Assembly (NCBI RefSeq): GCF_013410105.1
Contig: NZ_JACCCJ010000001.1
Coordinates: 496,001-560,000 of the forward strand
DNA length: 64,000 nucleotides
Source: Sphingopyxis sp. JAI108
GTDB taxonomy: Bacteria; Pseudomonadota; Alphaproteobacteria; Sphingomonadales; Sphingomonadaceae
Reading direction: 5' to 3'
This document shows positions 7,966-16,163 of the stretch, piece by piece. The number at the start of each line of letters is the position of its first letter. Within the stretch, counting starts at the first letter, position 1. The notes under the pieces are model-generated. The model was given only the letters and a program-made list of their open reading frames with translations, was not told the origin of the DNA and made no database searches. The position numbers and the translations under genes are program-made.

Positions 7966-8829
7966 TTGCCGGATGACGCTCGCGCTTGTCAAAGGCCGGA
8001 CGCCGCCCTATCCCCCGCGAGAACCAGCCCGGCGCCTTGTCGACCGGCGCGCACCGCTACCAAAAGATTGCTTCAGCTGAGCTCCGTTCCAGCCACTCCC
8101 TACGTCGAACAGCTCCGCATCGGGACGGGGTATCGCGCGCTCGCCATAAGCCTGGCCGTTCTGATCCCGGCCTTCCTGCTGTTCCTGCTGCTCTCCTTTG
8201 GCTTCGAAGAACCGCCCGACGTCCGGGAAGAAAGCATCAGCGTGGTGAGCATCGAGGCCACCGAGATTTCGGAAGACGCACCCGAACCGCAACCCGCGCC
8301 GGCCGAGGCGCGACCGGCGTCGCAGCAGCCCGCTATCGAGGAACCGGCGCCGGAGCCGGCGGAGCCGCAGCCCCAGCCGGTCGCCGAACCCAAGGTCACG
8401 CCGATAATTCCGACGCCGAGCGCGCCTGTACAGCCCGCGCCTCCCCGCGCTGCCGCGCGTCCGGTCTATGGGCCGCCCGATACGGGGGGCTCCTCCGCCT
8501 TTCGCGATACGGAGCGGGTGGGGACGGCTCCCAACGGCGAACCGCTCTATGCCGCGGCCTGGTATCGCGAGCCGAGAGATGACGAATTGCGCGGCTATCT
8601 GTCCACCGCGAGCGGGCCTGGCTGGGGGCTGATCGCCTGCCGCACGGCCCCCGATTTTCGCGTCGAGGACTGCGTCGGGCTCGACGAATATCCGAACGGA
8701 TCGCAGATCACTCGCGCGGTGCTCGCCGCGGCGTGGGCGTTCAGGGTGCGGCCCCCGCGGCTTGGCGGACGACCCTTGGTCGGCGCCTGGGTCAGGATCC
8801 GGATCGATTATGGCAGGGGGCGGCGCTGA
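7966..8829 (+). CDS. TonB-like energy transducer protein
   Basis: Single N-terminal membrane helix (ALAISLAVLIPAFLLFLLLS, about residues 58-77), a long periplasmic Pro/Glu/Ala-rich spacer (about 80-160), then a C-terminal domain with two cysteines and the RVRPPRLGG segment resembling the TonB C-terminal fold. It would connect the inner membrane to outer-membrane receptors. The first 34 residues look noncoding; a TTG at 8068 just before LLQLSSVPATPYVEQL is a plausible true start, giving about 253 residues. No exbB/exbD genes are near. Confidence 0.7.
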   Translation: MPDDARACQRPDAALSPARTSPAPCRPARTATKRLLQLSSVPATPYVEQLRIGTGYRALAISLAVLIPAFLLFLLLSFGFEEPPDVREESISVVSIEATEISEDAPEPQPAPAEARPASQQPAIEEPAPEPAEPQPQPVAEPKVTPIIPTPSAPVQPAPPRAAARPVYGPPDTGGSSAFRDTERVGTAPNGEPLYAAAWYREPRDDELRGYLSTASGPGWGLIACRTAPDFRVEDCVGLDEYPNGSQITRAVLAAAWAFRVRPPRLGGRPLVGAWVRIRIDYGRGRR

Positions 8830-8845
8830 GCGGCGCAAGCGCCGC
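8830..8845. terminator. GC hairpin between convergent genes
   Basis: GCGGCGC, two A residues, GCGCCGC form a perfect 7-bp hairpin immediately after the TonB-like gene's TGA and before the convergent membrane-protein gene. There is no T-run on either side, so it is at best a weak bidirectional terminator or an mRNA-stabilising 3' hairpin. Confidence 0.4.
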
Positions 8846-8852
8846 GCTCCGT

Positions 8853-9128
8853 CTATCGCGGCCTTTGCATGATCCAGCTGAACGCCATCGCGTTGAAGAT
8901 CGTATAGAGGCCATAGAGCATCAACGCCGCGAACCAGTTTCGCGTCGCGATCGCCATCGCACCGACGAGCAGCAGGAATTCGAAAATATAGGTGATGTTC
9001 GGCCCGACCCTGTCCGCGAGCGGCTTCACCATCTGCTGGATCAGTGGATCGTCGCTTTCCATGAAAGCGCGGTGCATCGCGAAATTGCCGATTCCGGCGC
9101 AGAAGATGGCGATGATGGCAATCAGCAT
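8853..9128 (-). CDS. small membrane protein, hypothetical
   Basis: 91 residues with three predicted hydrophobic helices: the N-terminal MLIAIIAIFCAGIGNFAMHR, a central IFEFLLLVGAMAIA and FAALMLYGLYTIFNAM. The loop between the first two is polar (ESDDPLIQQMVKPLADRVG). No family is recognised, but codon use and helix pattern support a real inner-membrane protein. Confidence 0.65.
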   Translation of the reverse strand: MLIAIIAIFCAGIGNFAMHRAFMESDDPLIQQMVKPLADRVGPNITYIFEFLLLVGAMAIATRNWFAALMLYGLYTIFNAMAFSWIMQRPR

Positions 9129-9261
9129 AGGTTTGCAGATGGGGCACGCGGGGTGGAAATGCCAGAAACTTTCGGGTTATAGGAGCGCGTCGTTTGCGCT
9201 CCGGCCCCGCGCCAACGATCGAACGAACCCGGCTTCCGCCCCCGCAAGAAGGACGTTTTCG

Positions 9262-10455
9262 GTGACAGCTCTCCCCCGTCTGGCCGCGCTTTGCCTGCCT
9301 CTCTCGCTTGCCGTTCCGGCGGCGCAGGCGTCGCAGGAAACCGTCGATCCGCAGCAGGGCCCGCTCCTCGTCGATCCGCTGCTTGTCGACCCGATCGTGG
9401 CGAACCCGCTTCCAACGGTGCTCGTGCCGCTCGATCCGCCGCTGCCCGATGCGGTGCGCGCGATGATCGACGCCGCCTTCGCGAGCGGCAACAACGACGA
9501 TGTCGAAGCGGTGGTCAGATTCGCCCGACAGACCCATCCGTCCAACATCGGCGAAATCGACGCGCTGCTCGCATATTACCGCAGCGGTCATCCGCCGGAG
9601 GCCCCCTTCGACCCGGTACGCAACATGCTCGCCGCCGCGATGGCGAGCGGCAGGGATGCCGATGTCGAGGCGGTCGCGAAGCTTGCCAAGGCGACCACGC
9701 CGGAGGACGCCGCGGAAATCGAGGAACAGGTCGTTGCCTATCGCGCCGAACGGCAGCGCTTGAAGGACGAGGCGGCAGCCGCCGCCAGGGCGAAACTGGC
9801 GGCGTCCAAATTCTGGGAGAATTGGAAAGGCGAGGGGCAGATCGGCGCGTCGCACAGCAGCGGCAATACGAACTCGGCCGGCCTCAGCGCCGGCCTCTCG
9901 CTGGCGCGGCAGGGGATCGATTGGCTCCACAAGCTGCGCGCGCAGGCCGATTACCAGCGCACGAACGGCAAGACCTCGGTCGAACGCTATCTGACCGAGA
10001 TCGAGCCGCAATACCGGATCAATGAGCGTACCTTCGCCTATGGCCTCGGCCGTTGGGAGCATGACCGGATCCTGGGATATAACACGCGCTGGAACCTGTC
10101 GGGCGGGCTCGGCTACAAGGTGATCGACAACAAGAAGATGACGCTGAGCCTGAAAGGCGGGCCGGCGTTTCGCCAGACCGACTTCGTCGATGGCGGCAAC
10201 GACACCGAACTCACCGCGCTCGCCGGGCTCGATTTCGGCTGGCAATTGTCGCCGACGCTGCGGCTGACGCAGGTCGCATCGACGATCATCGGCGAAGCCA
10301 ATGGTTCGACCAGTTCGCAGACCGCGCTCAACGCCAAGCTGACCGGCGCGCTGTCGGCGCGCATCGCCTATTCGGCGCAGATCGACACCAGCCCGCCGCC
10401 GGGCATCGAAAGCGTCGATACGCAGACGCGGTTCACGCTGGTCTACGGTTTCTAG
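9262..10455 (+). CDS. DUF481 family outer-membrane protein
   Basis: 397 residues: signal peptide ending about PAAQA, a helical acidic region (about 55-180) with two similar repeats (MIDAAFASGNNDDVEAVVRFA and MLAAAMASGRDADVEAVAKLA, sharing the spaced pattern A-SG--DVEAV), then a DUF481/YdiY-type beta-barrel from about residue 185 ending in VYGF, with a terminal aromatic residue as in barrel proteins. It starts at GTG preceded by the ribosome site AAGGAC. Its TAG stop overlaps the stop codon of the convergent VOC gene in the palindrome CTAG. Confidence 0.82.
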   Translation: MTALPRLAALCLPLSLAVPAAQASQETVDPQQGPLLVDPLLVDPIVANPLPTVLVPLDPPLPDAVRAMIDAAFASGNNDDVEAVVRFARQTHPSNIGEIDALLAYYRSGHPPEAPFDPVRNMLAAAMASGRDADVEAVAKLAKATTPEDAAEIEEQVVAYRAERQRLKDEAAAAARAKLAASKFWENWKGEGQIGASHSSGNTNSAGLSAGLSLARQGIDWLHKLRAQADYQRTNGKTSVERYLTEIEPQYRINERTFAYGLGRWEHDRILGYNTRWNLSGGLGYKVIDNKKMTLSLKGGPAFRQTDFVDGGNDTELTALAGLDFGWQLSPTLRLTQVASTIIGEANGSTSSQTALNAKLTGALSARIAYSAQIDTSPPPGIESVDTQTRFTLVYGF

Positions 10456-10907
10456 TCGAACGCGTTCGCGCCGCCGATCTGCTCGCCCTCCGCCAGCAGG
10501 CCGGCGCCGGGGACATGGTTGAATTCGATGCGGATGCCGTCGGGATCCTCGAACAGCACCGAATAATAGCCGGGCGCCCACGGCTCCTCCTGCGGCGCGT
10601 GGACGATATGAATATCGTCGCGATCCGTCAGGAAGGTGTGGACGCGGTCGATCGCGGCGCGGTCGCGCATGCGAAAACAGGCATGGTGCAACCCCGGGGC
10701 GCCCTGATCGAAGCGCTTGTCGGCGTTTTCGGGACTGCCGGTGCGGATGCCGATCGCGGTGCGCCCGCCGACGCCATAGAGCATATGTTCGCTGTCGAGT
10801 ACGAGCTTGAGTTCGAGGTGGCCGATCATGTCGCGCCAGAAGGCGGTCGATCGCGCGAAATCGCCCGCGGTCAGGATGACATGCGCGACGCCGTTGAGGT
10901 CGCTCAT
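10452..10907 (-). CDS. VOC family protein (glyoxalase-like)
   Basis: 151 residues with the vicinal-oxygen-chelate fold: N-terminal HVILTAGDFARSTAFWRDM, HHACFRMRD in the middle and FEDPDGIRIEFNHVP at the end, giving candidate metal residues His and Glu. It may be a small lyase, dioxygenase or binding protein; the substrate is unknown. The start is set at 10907 because upstream codons are shadow sequence. It lies directly downstream of the M20 peptidase gene (10 bases), so they are probably one transcript. Confidence 0.82.
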   Translation of the reverse strand: MSDLNGVAHVILTAGDFARSTAFWRDMIGHLELKLVLDSEHMLYGVGGRTAIGIRTGSPENADKRFDQGAPGLHHACFRMRDRAAIDRVHTFLTDRDDIHIVHAPQEEPWAPGYYSVLFEDPDGIRIEFNHVPGAGLLAEGEQIGGANAFD

Positions 10908-10917
10908 CTGCCCATCC

Positions 10918-12453
10918 CTATTTGATTGCCGCCAGCACGTAGAGGAATTCGGCAAAGCCCATCGTCGCGTCGACCAGCCCCGCGACCTTGGGATTGGTCG
11001 AATCGATCAGGAAATATTCGTCGGGGGCGTGCGCGCCCGAGCCGTGGCCGATGCCGAAATGCGCCGCGGGGATCGACACCGGCGGCGCGGTGAAGGTGGC
11101 GCCGGGCCAACTGCCCGCCATGCGCGGGTTGATGCTCGTCGCGACGCCGAGCTTCTTGTAGGTCGCGAGCTCCGAGCGGACGAGGCGGCTGTCCTCGGCG
11201 ACCTCGGTCGGGTCGTAACCGCCCGACACATTGACCTCGACGTCGGCGAAGCCATGCTTGTCGAGATGCGCGCGGAGTTTCTTCTCGGCCTCGGCGCGCG
11301 TCTGGTTGGGGACGAGGCGGAGGTCGAGTTTCGCGACCGCCTTGCCCGGCAGCACGGTCTTGCCGCCGGGGCCGGTGTAGCCCGCGACGAGTCCTTCGAT
11401 ATTGACCGTGGGTTCCTGCGCGAGGCGGGTGAGTGCGTCGGGGTAGGAGAGATTGTCGATCCAGTGGGTGATGCCGAGCGCCTGTTTCTGCGCGGCTTCG
11501 TCGCCCGCCTTTGCAGCCTCGCGGATCAGCGATTTTTCGCGTTCGGTGAGTGGGCGGACATTTTCGTACCAGCCCTCGATCGCGGGCTTGTTGCCATCGG
11601 AGGTGACGAGCGTCTGGAGCGCCTGCACCAGCCGCCAGGCGGGCGAATCGACCATGGCTTTGAGGCTCGAATGGACGTCGCCCTTCGGACCGCGGCCCCA
11701 TTTCTCGCCGCTCGCGACGAGTTCGAGTTCGATGATGCCTTTCGAGCCCAGATTGACCGTGACGTTGCCGGTTTTGCCCTGCGAGGCGAAGGGAATGAAG
11801 ATGCCCTCGCACTTCTTGAGCGCGGCGAGGATGTTGGGCTTGGTCGCGATCTGGCGAAAGTGCGGTGAGCCAATCTCTTCCTCGCCCTCGCAGACGAGCA
11901 CGATGTTGACGGGGAGCTTGCGCCCCGCTGCGCGGATCGCGTGGAGCGCGGCGAGGAAGGTCGCCTCGGGCCCCTTCTGGTTCACTGCGCCGCGGCCCAT
12001 GATCGCTTGCCCGAAACCGGGGCGCTCGACCATCTTGCCCTCGAGCGGCGGCGACGACCATTCGGCGGGGTCGAACTGCTTGACGTCATACATGAAATAG
12101 ATGCCGAGCGTGCGCGGTGCGCCGACGTCGATCGTGCCGAACACGCCGGGGTGGCCGTCGGTCGGCACGATTTCGACATTGGTGAAGCCCGCGTCCTTCG
12201 CGAGCTCGGCCATATAGGCCGCACCCTCGGCCATGCTGCGGTTCTCGGCGGCGATCGAGGGGAGGGCGATCCAGTCGCGGATGCGCTTGATCGAGGCGTC
12301 CTTGCCGGCTTCGGCGGCTTTGCGGATATCGGCCATGGTCCCCGACTGCGCCCAGAGCGGGACGGGCTGCATGAAGGCGGCGCCCGCCCCGAGCATCGCG
12401 GTGCCGCGAATCATGTCGCGGCGGTTCAGCTTGTCGACGTTACGGAAATCCAT
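10918..12453 (-). CDS. exported M20-family peptidase homologue with altered metal ligands
   Basis: 511 residues. A twin-arginine-like signal (LNRRDMIRGTAMLGAGAAF) indicates export to the periplasm. The body follows the carnosinase-like M20 pattern: general-base region CEGEEEIGSPH at about 188-198 and the final metal histidine in SGAHAPDEYF. However the first ligand motif GHxDV reads MYDV (121-124) and the bridging aspartate in GRGASDDKG reads GRGAVNQKG (Asn158). Two of the usual five zinc contacts are therefore replaced, so activity or metal use may differ. A small hairpin lies just upstream. Confidence 0.82.
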   Translation of the reverse strand: MDFRNVDKLNRRDMIRGTAMLGAGAAFMQPVPLWAQSGTMADIRKAAEAGKDASIKRIRDWIALPSIAAENRSMAEGAAYMAELAKDAGFTNVEIVPTDGHPGVFGTIDVGAPRTLGIYFMYDVKQFDPAEWSSPPLEGKMVERPGFGQAIMGRGAVNQKGPEATFLAALHAIRAAGRKLPVNIVLVCEGEEEIGSPHFRQIATKPNILAALKKCEGIFIPFASQGKTGNVTVNLGSKGIIELELVASGEKWGRGPKGDVHSSLKAMVDSPAWRLVQALQTLVTSDGNKPAIEGWYENVRPLTEREKSLIREAAKAGDEAAQKQALGITHWIDNLSYPDALTRLAQEPTVNIEGLVAGYTGPGGKTVLPGKAVAKLDLRLVPNQTRAEAEKKLRAHLDKHGFADVEVNVSGGYDPTEVAEDSRLVRSELATYKKLGVATSINPRMAGSWPGATFTAPPVSIPAAHFGIGHGSGAHAPDEYFLIDSTNPKVAGLVDATMGFAEFLYVLAAIK

Positions 12454-12468
12454 GCTGCGTCCCCTGCC

Positions 12469-12486
12469 TGCTTCGTATGCGAAGCA
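12469..12486. promoter_or_regulatory. palindrome upstream of the M20 peptidase gene
   Basis: TGCTTCG (12469-12475), TATG, CGAAGCA (12480-12486) is a perfect 7-bp inverted repeat 16 bases upstream of the peptidase start codon, in the gap after the fumarase gene. It could be an operator or an intercistronic mRNA hairpin; nothing else distinguishes these. Confidence 0.35.
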
Positions 12487-12569
12487 ATGTGCCGGATCGG
12501 CAGCGAAACGCAAGCGTGTGTCCGGAACTTGCCGTTACGATTCTGGAGGACGGCGGAGGAGGAGGAAGC

Positions 12570-14093
12570 TCACGCCTTCTCCAGCAACCCTTCGTCCTTG
12601 ATCCGCTTCTGCCACAGCATCGGCGCGTTGACGTGGACGTTCTGGCCTTTGCTGTCGACCGCGACGGTGACGGGGAAATCGCTGACCTCGAATTCGTAGA
12701 TCGCTTCCATGCCAAGGTCGGCGAAGCCGACGACCTGGCTGCCTTTAATCGCGCGCGACACGAGATAGGCGGCGCCGCCGACCGCCATCAGATAGGCGCT
12801 CTTGTGCTTGGCGATCGATTGCGTCGCGGCGGGGCCGCGTTCGGCTTTGCCGACGCAGGCGAGCAGGCCCTGACCCAGCATCATGTCCATGAATTTGTCC
12901 ATGCGCGTCGCGGTCGTCGGGCCCGCGGGGCCGACGATTTCCTCGCCGACCGGATCGACCGGGCCGACATAATAGATCACGCGGTCGCGGAAGGTGACGG
13001 GCAGCTCCTCGCCCTTGGCGAGCATGTCGGCGATGCGCTTGTGCGCGGCGTCGCGGCCGGTGAGCATCTTGCCGTTGAGCAAAAGCCGGTCGCCCTGTTT
13101 CCAGCTCGCGACGACTTCGGGGGTGAGATTGTCGAGATCGACGCGGATTGCGGCCGTGTCGGGCTGCCAGTCGATCTGCGGATAGTCCGCGAGCACCGGC
13201 GGTTCGAGGAAGGCGGGGCCGCTGCCGTCGAGCGTAACGTGGGCATGGCGCGTCGCGGCGCAGTTCGGGATCATCGCGACGGGCTTCGACGCGGCGTGGG
13301 TCGGCCAGTCGGCGATCTTGACGTCGAGCACGGTCGCGAGGCCGCCGAGGCCCTGCGCGCCGATGCCGAGCGCGTTGACCTTTTCATAGAGCTCGATGCG
13401 CAATTCCTCGGTCGGGCTCGCCGGCCCGCGCGCGAGCAGCTCGGTCATGTCGATCGGGTCCATCAGCGATTGTTTGGCGAGCAGCATCGCCTTTTCGGCG
13501 GTGCCGCCGATGCCGATACCGAGCATGCCGGGCGGGCACCAGCCGGCGCCCATCTGCGGCACCATTTCGAGCACCCAGTCGACGATGCTGTCGGACGGGT
13601 TCATCATCTTGAACTTCGACTTATTCTCGCTGCCGCCGCCCTTTGCAGCGACGTCGATGTGGACTTTTGCGCCGGGGACCATCTCGACGTTGAGCACCGA
13701 GGGCGTGTTGTCCTTCGTATTGACGCGGCTGAATGCGGGGTCGGCGAGGATCGAGGCGCGCAGCTTGTTTTCGGGGTGGAGATAGGCCTTGCGCACGCCC
13801 TCATCGACCACCTGCTGCAGGCTGCGCGGGCTGTCGAGGCGGCAGTCCATGCCCCATTTGATGAAGACGGTGACGATGCCGGTGTCCTGGCAGATCGGGC
13901 GGTGCCCCTCGGCGCACATGCGGCTGTTCGACAATATCTGCGCCATCGCGTCCTTCGCGGCCGGCGACACTTCGCGTTCATAGGCGGCGCCGAGCGCGCG
14001 GATATAGTCCATCGGGTGGAAATAGCTGATGTACTGGAGTGCGTCGGCGATCGTTTCGATGAGGTCGTCTTCGCGGATGATCACGGTGTTCAT
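12570..14093 (-). CDS. fumA: class I fumarate hydratase (iron-sulfur)
   Basis: 507 residues, the length of the single-chain class I fumarase. It catalyses the reversible hydration of fumarate to malate in the TCA cycle, using a [4Fe-4S] cluster. Cysteine contexts CQDTG (68-72), GWCPPG (C186) and PNCAATRH (C278) and the GSENKSKF motif (154-161) are all present, as is the C-terminal swivel domain with VGPVDPVGEEIVGPAGPTT. It starts at the ATG at 14093; no unusual features. The symbol is by family; class I enzymes are also named fumB. Confidence 0.93.
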   Translation of the reverse strand: MNTVIIREDDLIETIADALQYISYFHPMDYIRALGAAYEREVSPAAKDAMAQILSNSRMCAEGHRPICQDTGIVTVFIKWGMDCRLDSPRSLQQVVDEGVRKAYLHPENKLRASILADPAFSRVNTKDNTPSVLNVEMVPGAKVHIDVAAKGGGSENKSKFKMMNPSDSIVDWVLEMVPQMGAGWCPPGMLGIGIGGTAEKAMLLAKQSLMDPIDMTELLARGPASPTEELRIELYEKVNALGIGAQGLGGLATVLDVKIADWPTHAASKPVAMIPNCAATRHAHVTLDGSGPAFLEPPVLADYPQIDWQPDTAAIRVDLDNLTPEVVASWKQGDRLLLNGKMLTGRDAAHKRIADMLAKGEELPVTFRDRVIYYVGPVDPVGEEIVGPAGPTTATRMDKFMDMMLGQGLLACVGKAERGPAATQSIAKHKSAYLMAVGGAAYLVSRAIKGSQVVGFADLGMEAIYEFEVSDFPVTVAVDSKGQNVHVNAPMLWQKRIKDEGLLEKA

Positions 14094-14163
14094 GTGCAGC
14101 CCTTCGCCCTTTTTCAGGATTCGCGGGCTTCCCTAGACCCGCATCGCCGGAGTGGGAAGGGGC

Positions 14164-15000
14164 TCAGGTGCGGCGGCGGCCGAAGACGCGCCGGGCGGGC
14201 GGGGCGGCGTCGGGGGTAGCGGGGGCGGGCGCGGCTTCGCTCCAGTCGGCGAGAGGGCGTTTGTGCGCCAACGCCCGCCAACTCCCCGCCACGGCGAGCG
14301 CGAGCAGCAGCAGCCAGCCGGCCGCAGCCGAGGGGATCAGGGCCCAGGCGAAGGCGGCGGGGGTGATGATCGCCATGACGGTCGGGATCGCCGCGAGGAT
14401 CGCGAGCGTGCCGAACAGCGCCCACCAGCGCCCGAGGCGCGTGGCCGCCGCGCCGATCATGACGTTGGTCGCCGCAAGCAGCAGGAACTTGGCGGCGACC
14501 GGATAGGGAAGGCTCGCCATCGCGGGCGAATAGTCGCCGAGCGTGAAGGCCGCCTGGATGTCGAGGAGCAGCCAGTTCTCCCATGCGTCGCAGAGCGCCG
14601 CCGCGACGGGCAGCAAGCTGGTGGCAAGGAGCGCGCGCAGCCGAAGCTCGCGCCACAGCGCGAAGCAGCCGCTGGCTAGAAAGCCCGCGTAGAGCAGCAT
14701 GTAGAGATAGTCGCCTTCGTTGCCCGCGCGCATCGCGGCGAGGCGCGTCACCTGCTGCGGGTCGGTGAAGAAGCCGAAGATCGCTTCGAGGTCGCTCTGG
14801 CTGCCCGCGAATTCGAACGCGAGCACCGGCGAACCATAGCCCGGCGCGATGTCATGCCCCGTTTGCGGGAAAACCTGCCCCAGATAGAAGCCGAAGAGCA
14901 GCGTTGCGATCCCGAAGGCCAGCGCCCAGGCCCAGGCACGCGTCGGCGCGGGCGGGCGCGTCCGCTGTTCCTCGATCCAATGCTGAAGCCCCCCAGCCAC
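14164..15000 (-). CDS. multi-pass membrane protein, hypothetical
   Basis: 278 residues with about seven predicted hydrophobic helices, for example AWALAFGIATLLFGFYLG near the N-terminus and LIPSAAAGWLLLLALAVAG near the end, and a short basic, Pro/Ala-rich cytoplasmic tail ending RRVFGRRRT. A conserved-looking acidic/aromatic segment CDAWENWLLLDI lies midway. I recognise no family. It is 34 bases downstream of the Fur-family gene and may belong to the same metal-responsive transcript. Confidence 0.65.
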   Translation of the reverse strand: MAGGLQHWIEEQRTRPPAPTRAWAWALAFGIATLLFGFYLGQVFPQTGHDIAPGYGSPVLAFEFAGSQSDLEAIFGFFTDPQQVTRLAAMRAGNEGDYLYMLLYAGFLASGCFALWRELRLRALLATSLLPVAAALCDAWENWLLLDIQAAFTLGDYSPAMASLPYPVAAKFLLLAATNVMIGAAATRLGRWWALFGTLAILAAIPTVMAIITPAAFAWALIPSAAAGWLLLLALAVAGSWRALAHKRPLADWSEAAPAPATPDAAPPARRVFGRRRT

Positions 15001-15034
15001 CCTCTAAATGTCCGGTGGAGCGCGGCGGCTCACC

Positions 15035-15499
15035 TTATTGGCACTCGGCGCATTTGCCGCGCACCTCGATCACGGGGCGCTCGGCGGCGAAGCCGGTTGC
15101 GTTCGCGGCGGCGCGGACGCCGGTCGACAATTTGTCGTCGTCGACATGCACCGCGCTGCCGCACGTATCGCAGATCAGGAAGATGCAGTCGTGGAGGCAG
15201 CCCGGATGGCTGTTCGCGACGAAGGCGTTGGCGCTTTCGACGCGGCGGACGAGGTTGTTCGCGACGAACAGGTCGAGGATGCGATAGACGCTGTTCGGCG
15301 CGACGCGCTTGCCGCGCTTCTGCGAGACGATGTCGGCGATTTCATAGGCGCTCGCCGGCTTGCCGATTTCGGCGACCGCGTCGAAAATCTCGGCGCGCAT
15401 GTCGGTCCAGGCTTCGCCCGCGCCCTCGAGCGCGGTCTGCGCCGCCCTGGCGAGCGAGGCGCCGCTGGCCTCGACGTGCGGATGATCATGCTTGCCCAT
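15035..15499 (-). CDS. zur: Fur-family transcriptional regulator, Zur-like
   Basis: 154 residues. An N-terminal winged helix contains NSVYRILDLFV at about 69-79 (the DNA-recognition helix region), followed by the dimerisation domain with CxxC pairs at 110-113 and 150-153, as in zinc-structured Fur proteins, plus C101, H103 and C105. The His-rich start MGKHDHPH is also typical of Zur homologues. It probably represses zinc-uptake or metal genes. The ATG at 15499 is preceded by GAGG; longer in-frame sequence is arginine-rich shadow. The MerC-domain gene lies upstream, with a strong palindrome in its promoter. Zur rather than Fur or Mur is an inference. Confidence 0.8.
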   Translation of the reverse strand: MGKHDHPHVEASGASLARAAQTALEGAGEAWTDMRAEIFDAVAEIGKPASAYEIADIVSQKRGKRVAPNSVYRILDLFVANNLVRRVESANAFVANSHPGCLHDCIFLICDTCGSAVHVDDDKLSTGVRAAANATGFAAERPVIEVRGKCAECQ

Positions 15500-15599
15500 T
15501 GGCGTTTCCTCAGGCGTGGGAAATCCCGCGCTAACCAGGATGTAATGTAGGCTGTTTGCGCAGCGCCCGCAAGTTGCGGACATCTCCGATGCGGTGGGA

Positions 15600-16046
15600 T
15601 CAGTGCCGCGCGCGGCGGTTGAGGTCGTGACCCAGCGCGACGACCGCAACGCCGATCATCGTCGCGATCACTTCGCTGCCGTCGTGCGGCCGCGACAGCG
15701 CGCCCGCCATCATGCCGAGCCCGAAGCTGCCGACCGCGAAGGGCATCATATAGCCGTGGCTGAGCACGCCCGAGACCAGCGTGATGAGCGCGAAGCCGAT
15801 CGCGATGATCAGTCCGATCTCGTGGAACAGGTGATTGTCGAGAAACACCCCGCCGACCGAGGCGATCGAGGCGAAGAAAATGGTCGTTGCAAGGCAGTGG
15901 ACGAGGCAGAGCCCCGACAGGCCCATCGCCAGCTGATCGCCCGAAAGCGAGGTCAGCGGCCGCGAATCGCGCGCAGCCCTTACCAGCGCGCCGAGGCGCG
16001 TCAGGGCAGGGGCAGGGCTGGCGACATGGGTCACCCGATTCTCCAT
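15600..16046 (-). CDS. MerC-domain inner-membrane protein
   Basis: 148 residues with four membrane helices, the first bearing GLCLVHCLATTIFF, whose closely spaced cysteines and histidine match the MerC mercury/metal-transport domain. Histidine-containing loops (DNHLFHEIG, LSHGYMMP, RPHDGSE, GHDLNRR) fit metal handling. Lying 100 bases upstream of a Zur-like gene and behind a Fur-type palindrome, it is more likely to move zinc or another divalent metal than mercury; no other mer genes are present. Confidence 0.78.
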   Translation of the reverse strand: MENRVTHVASPAPALTRLGALVRAARDSRPLTSLSGDQLAMGLSGLCLVHCLATTIFFASIASVGGVFLDNHLFHEIGLIIAIGFALITLVSGVLSHGYMMPFAVGSFGLGMMAGALSRPHDGSEVIATMIGVAVVALGHDLNRRARH

Positions 16047-16065
16047 TGGGGCAATTGCGATGCTG

Positions 16066-16113
16066 GATATGGCATAACATGACAGAGGTTACAATGTCTC
16101 ATTGTCATTGTAA
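16066..16113 (-). promoter_or_regulatory. Fur/Zur-type operator overlapping the merC-zur promoter
   Basis: Exact 8-bp arms TTACAATG (16089-16096) and CATTGTAA (16106-16113) flank 9 bases; a second nested repeat ACAATG/CATTGT (16091-16096, 16100-16105) overlaps it. On the minus strand a candidate -35 TTGTAA (16094-16089) sits inside the palindrome, and CATATC (16071-16066) is a -10 candidate at 17-bp spacing. The start codon is 20 bases further on. The overlapping hexamer architecture resembles Fur-superfamily boxes; repression by the neighbouring regulator is inferred. Confidence 0.65.
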
Positions 16114-16126
16114 TAAACTTTAGACC

Positions 16127-16149
16127 GTCACCCCTGCGAAGGCGGGGTA
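16127..16149. repeat. degenerate copy of a short intergenic palindrome
   Basis: CCCC TGCGAAGGC GGGG with preceding GTCA resembles the common intergenic motif GTCACCCC-TGCGAAGGC-GGGG of high-GC alphaproteobacteria. It is short and lies just downstream of the acyl-CoA ligase stop codon. Confidence 0.4.
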
Positions 16150-16163
16150 GCGATAGAGGCCGT

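Noticed and set aside
12477-14219. Plus-strand open frame of 580 codons opposite fumarase
   Set aside because: Antisense of a well-conserved enzyme; low-complexity Arg/Asp/Gly composition and no homology-like motif.
15600-16046. Mercury-resistance operon
   Set aside because: Only a MerC-domain protein is present; merR, merT, merP and merA are absent, and the adjacent regulator is Fur-family.
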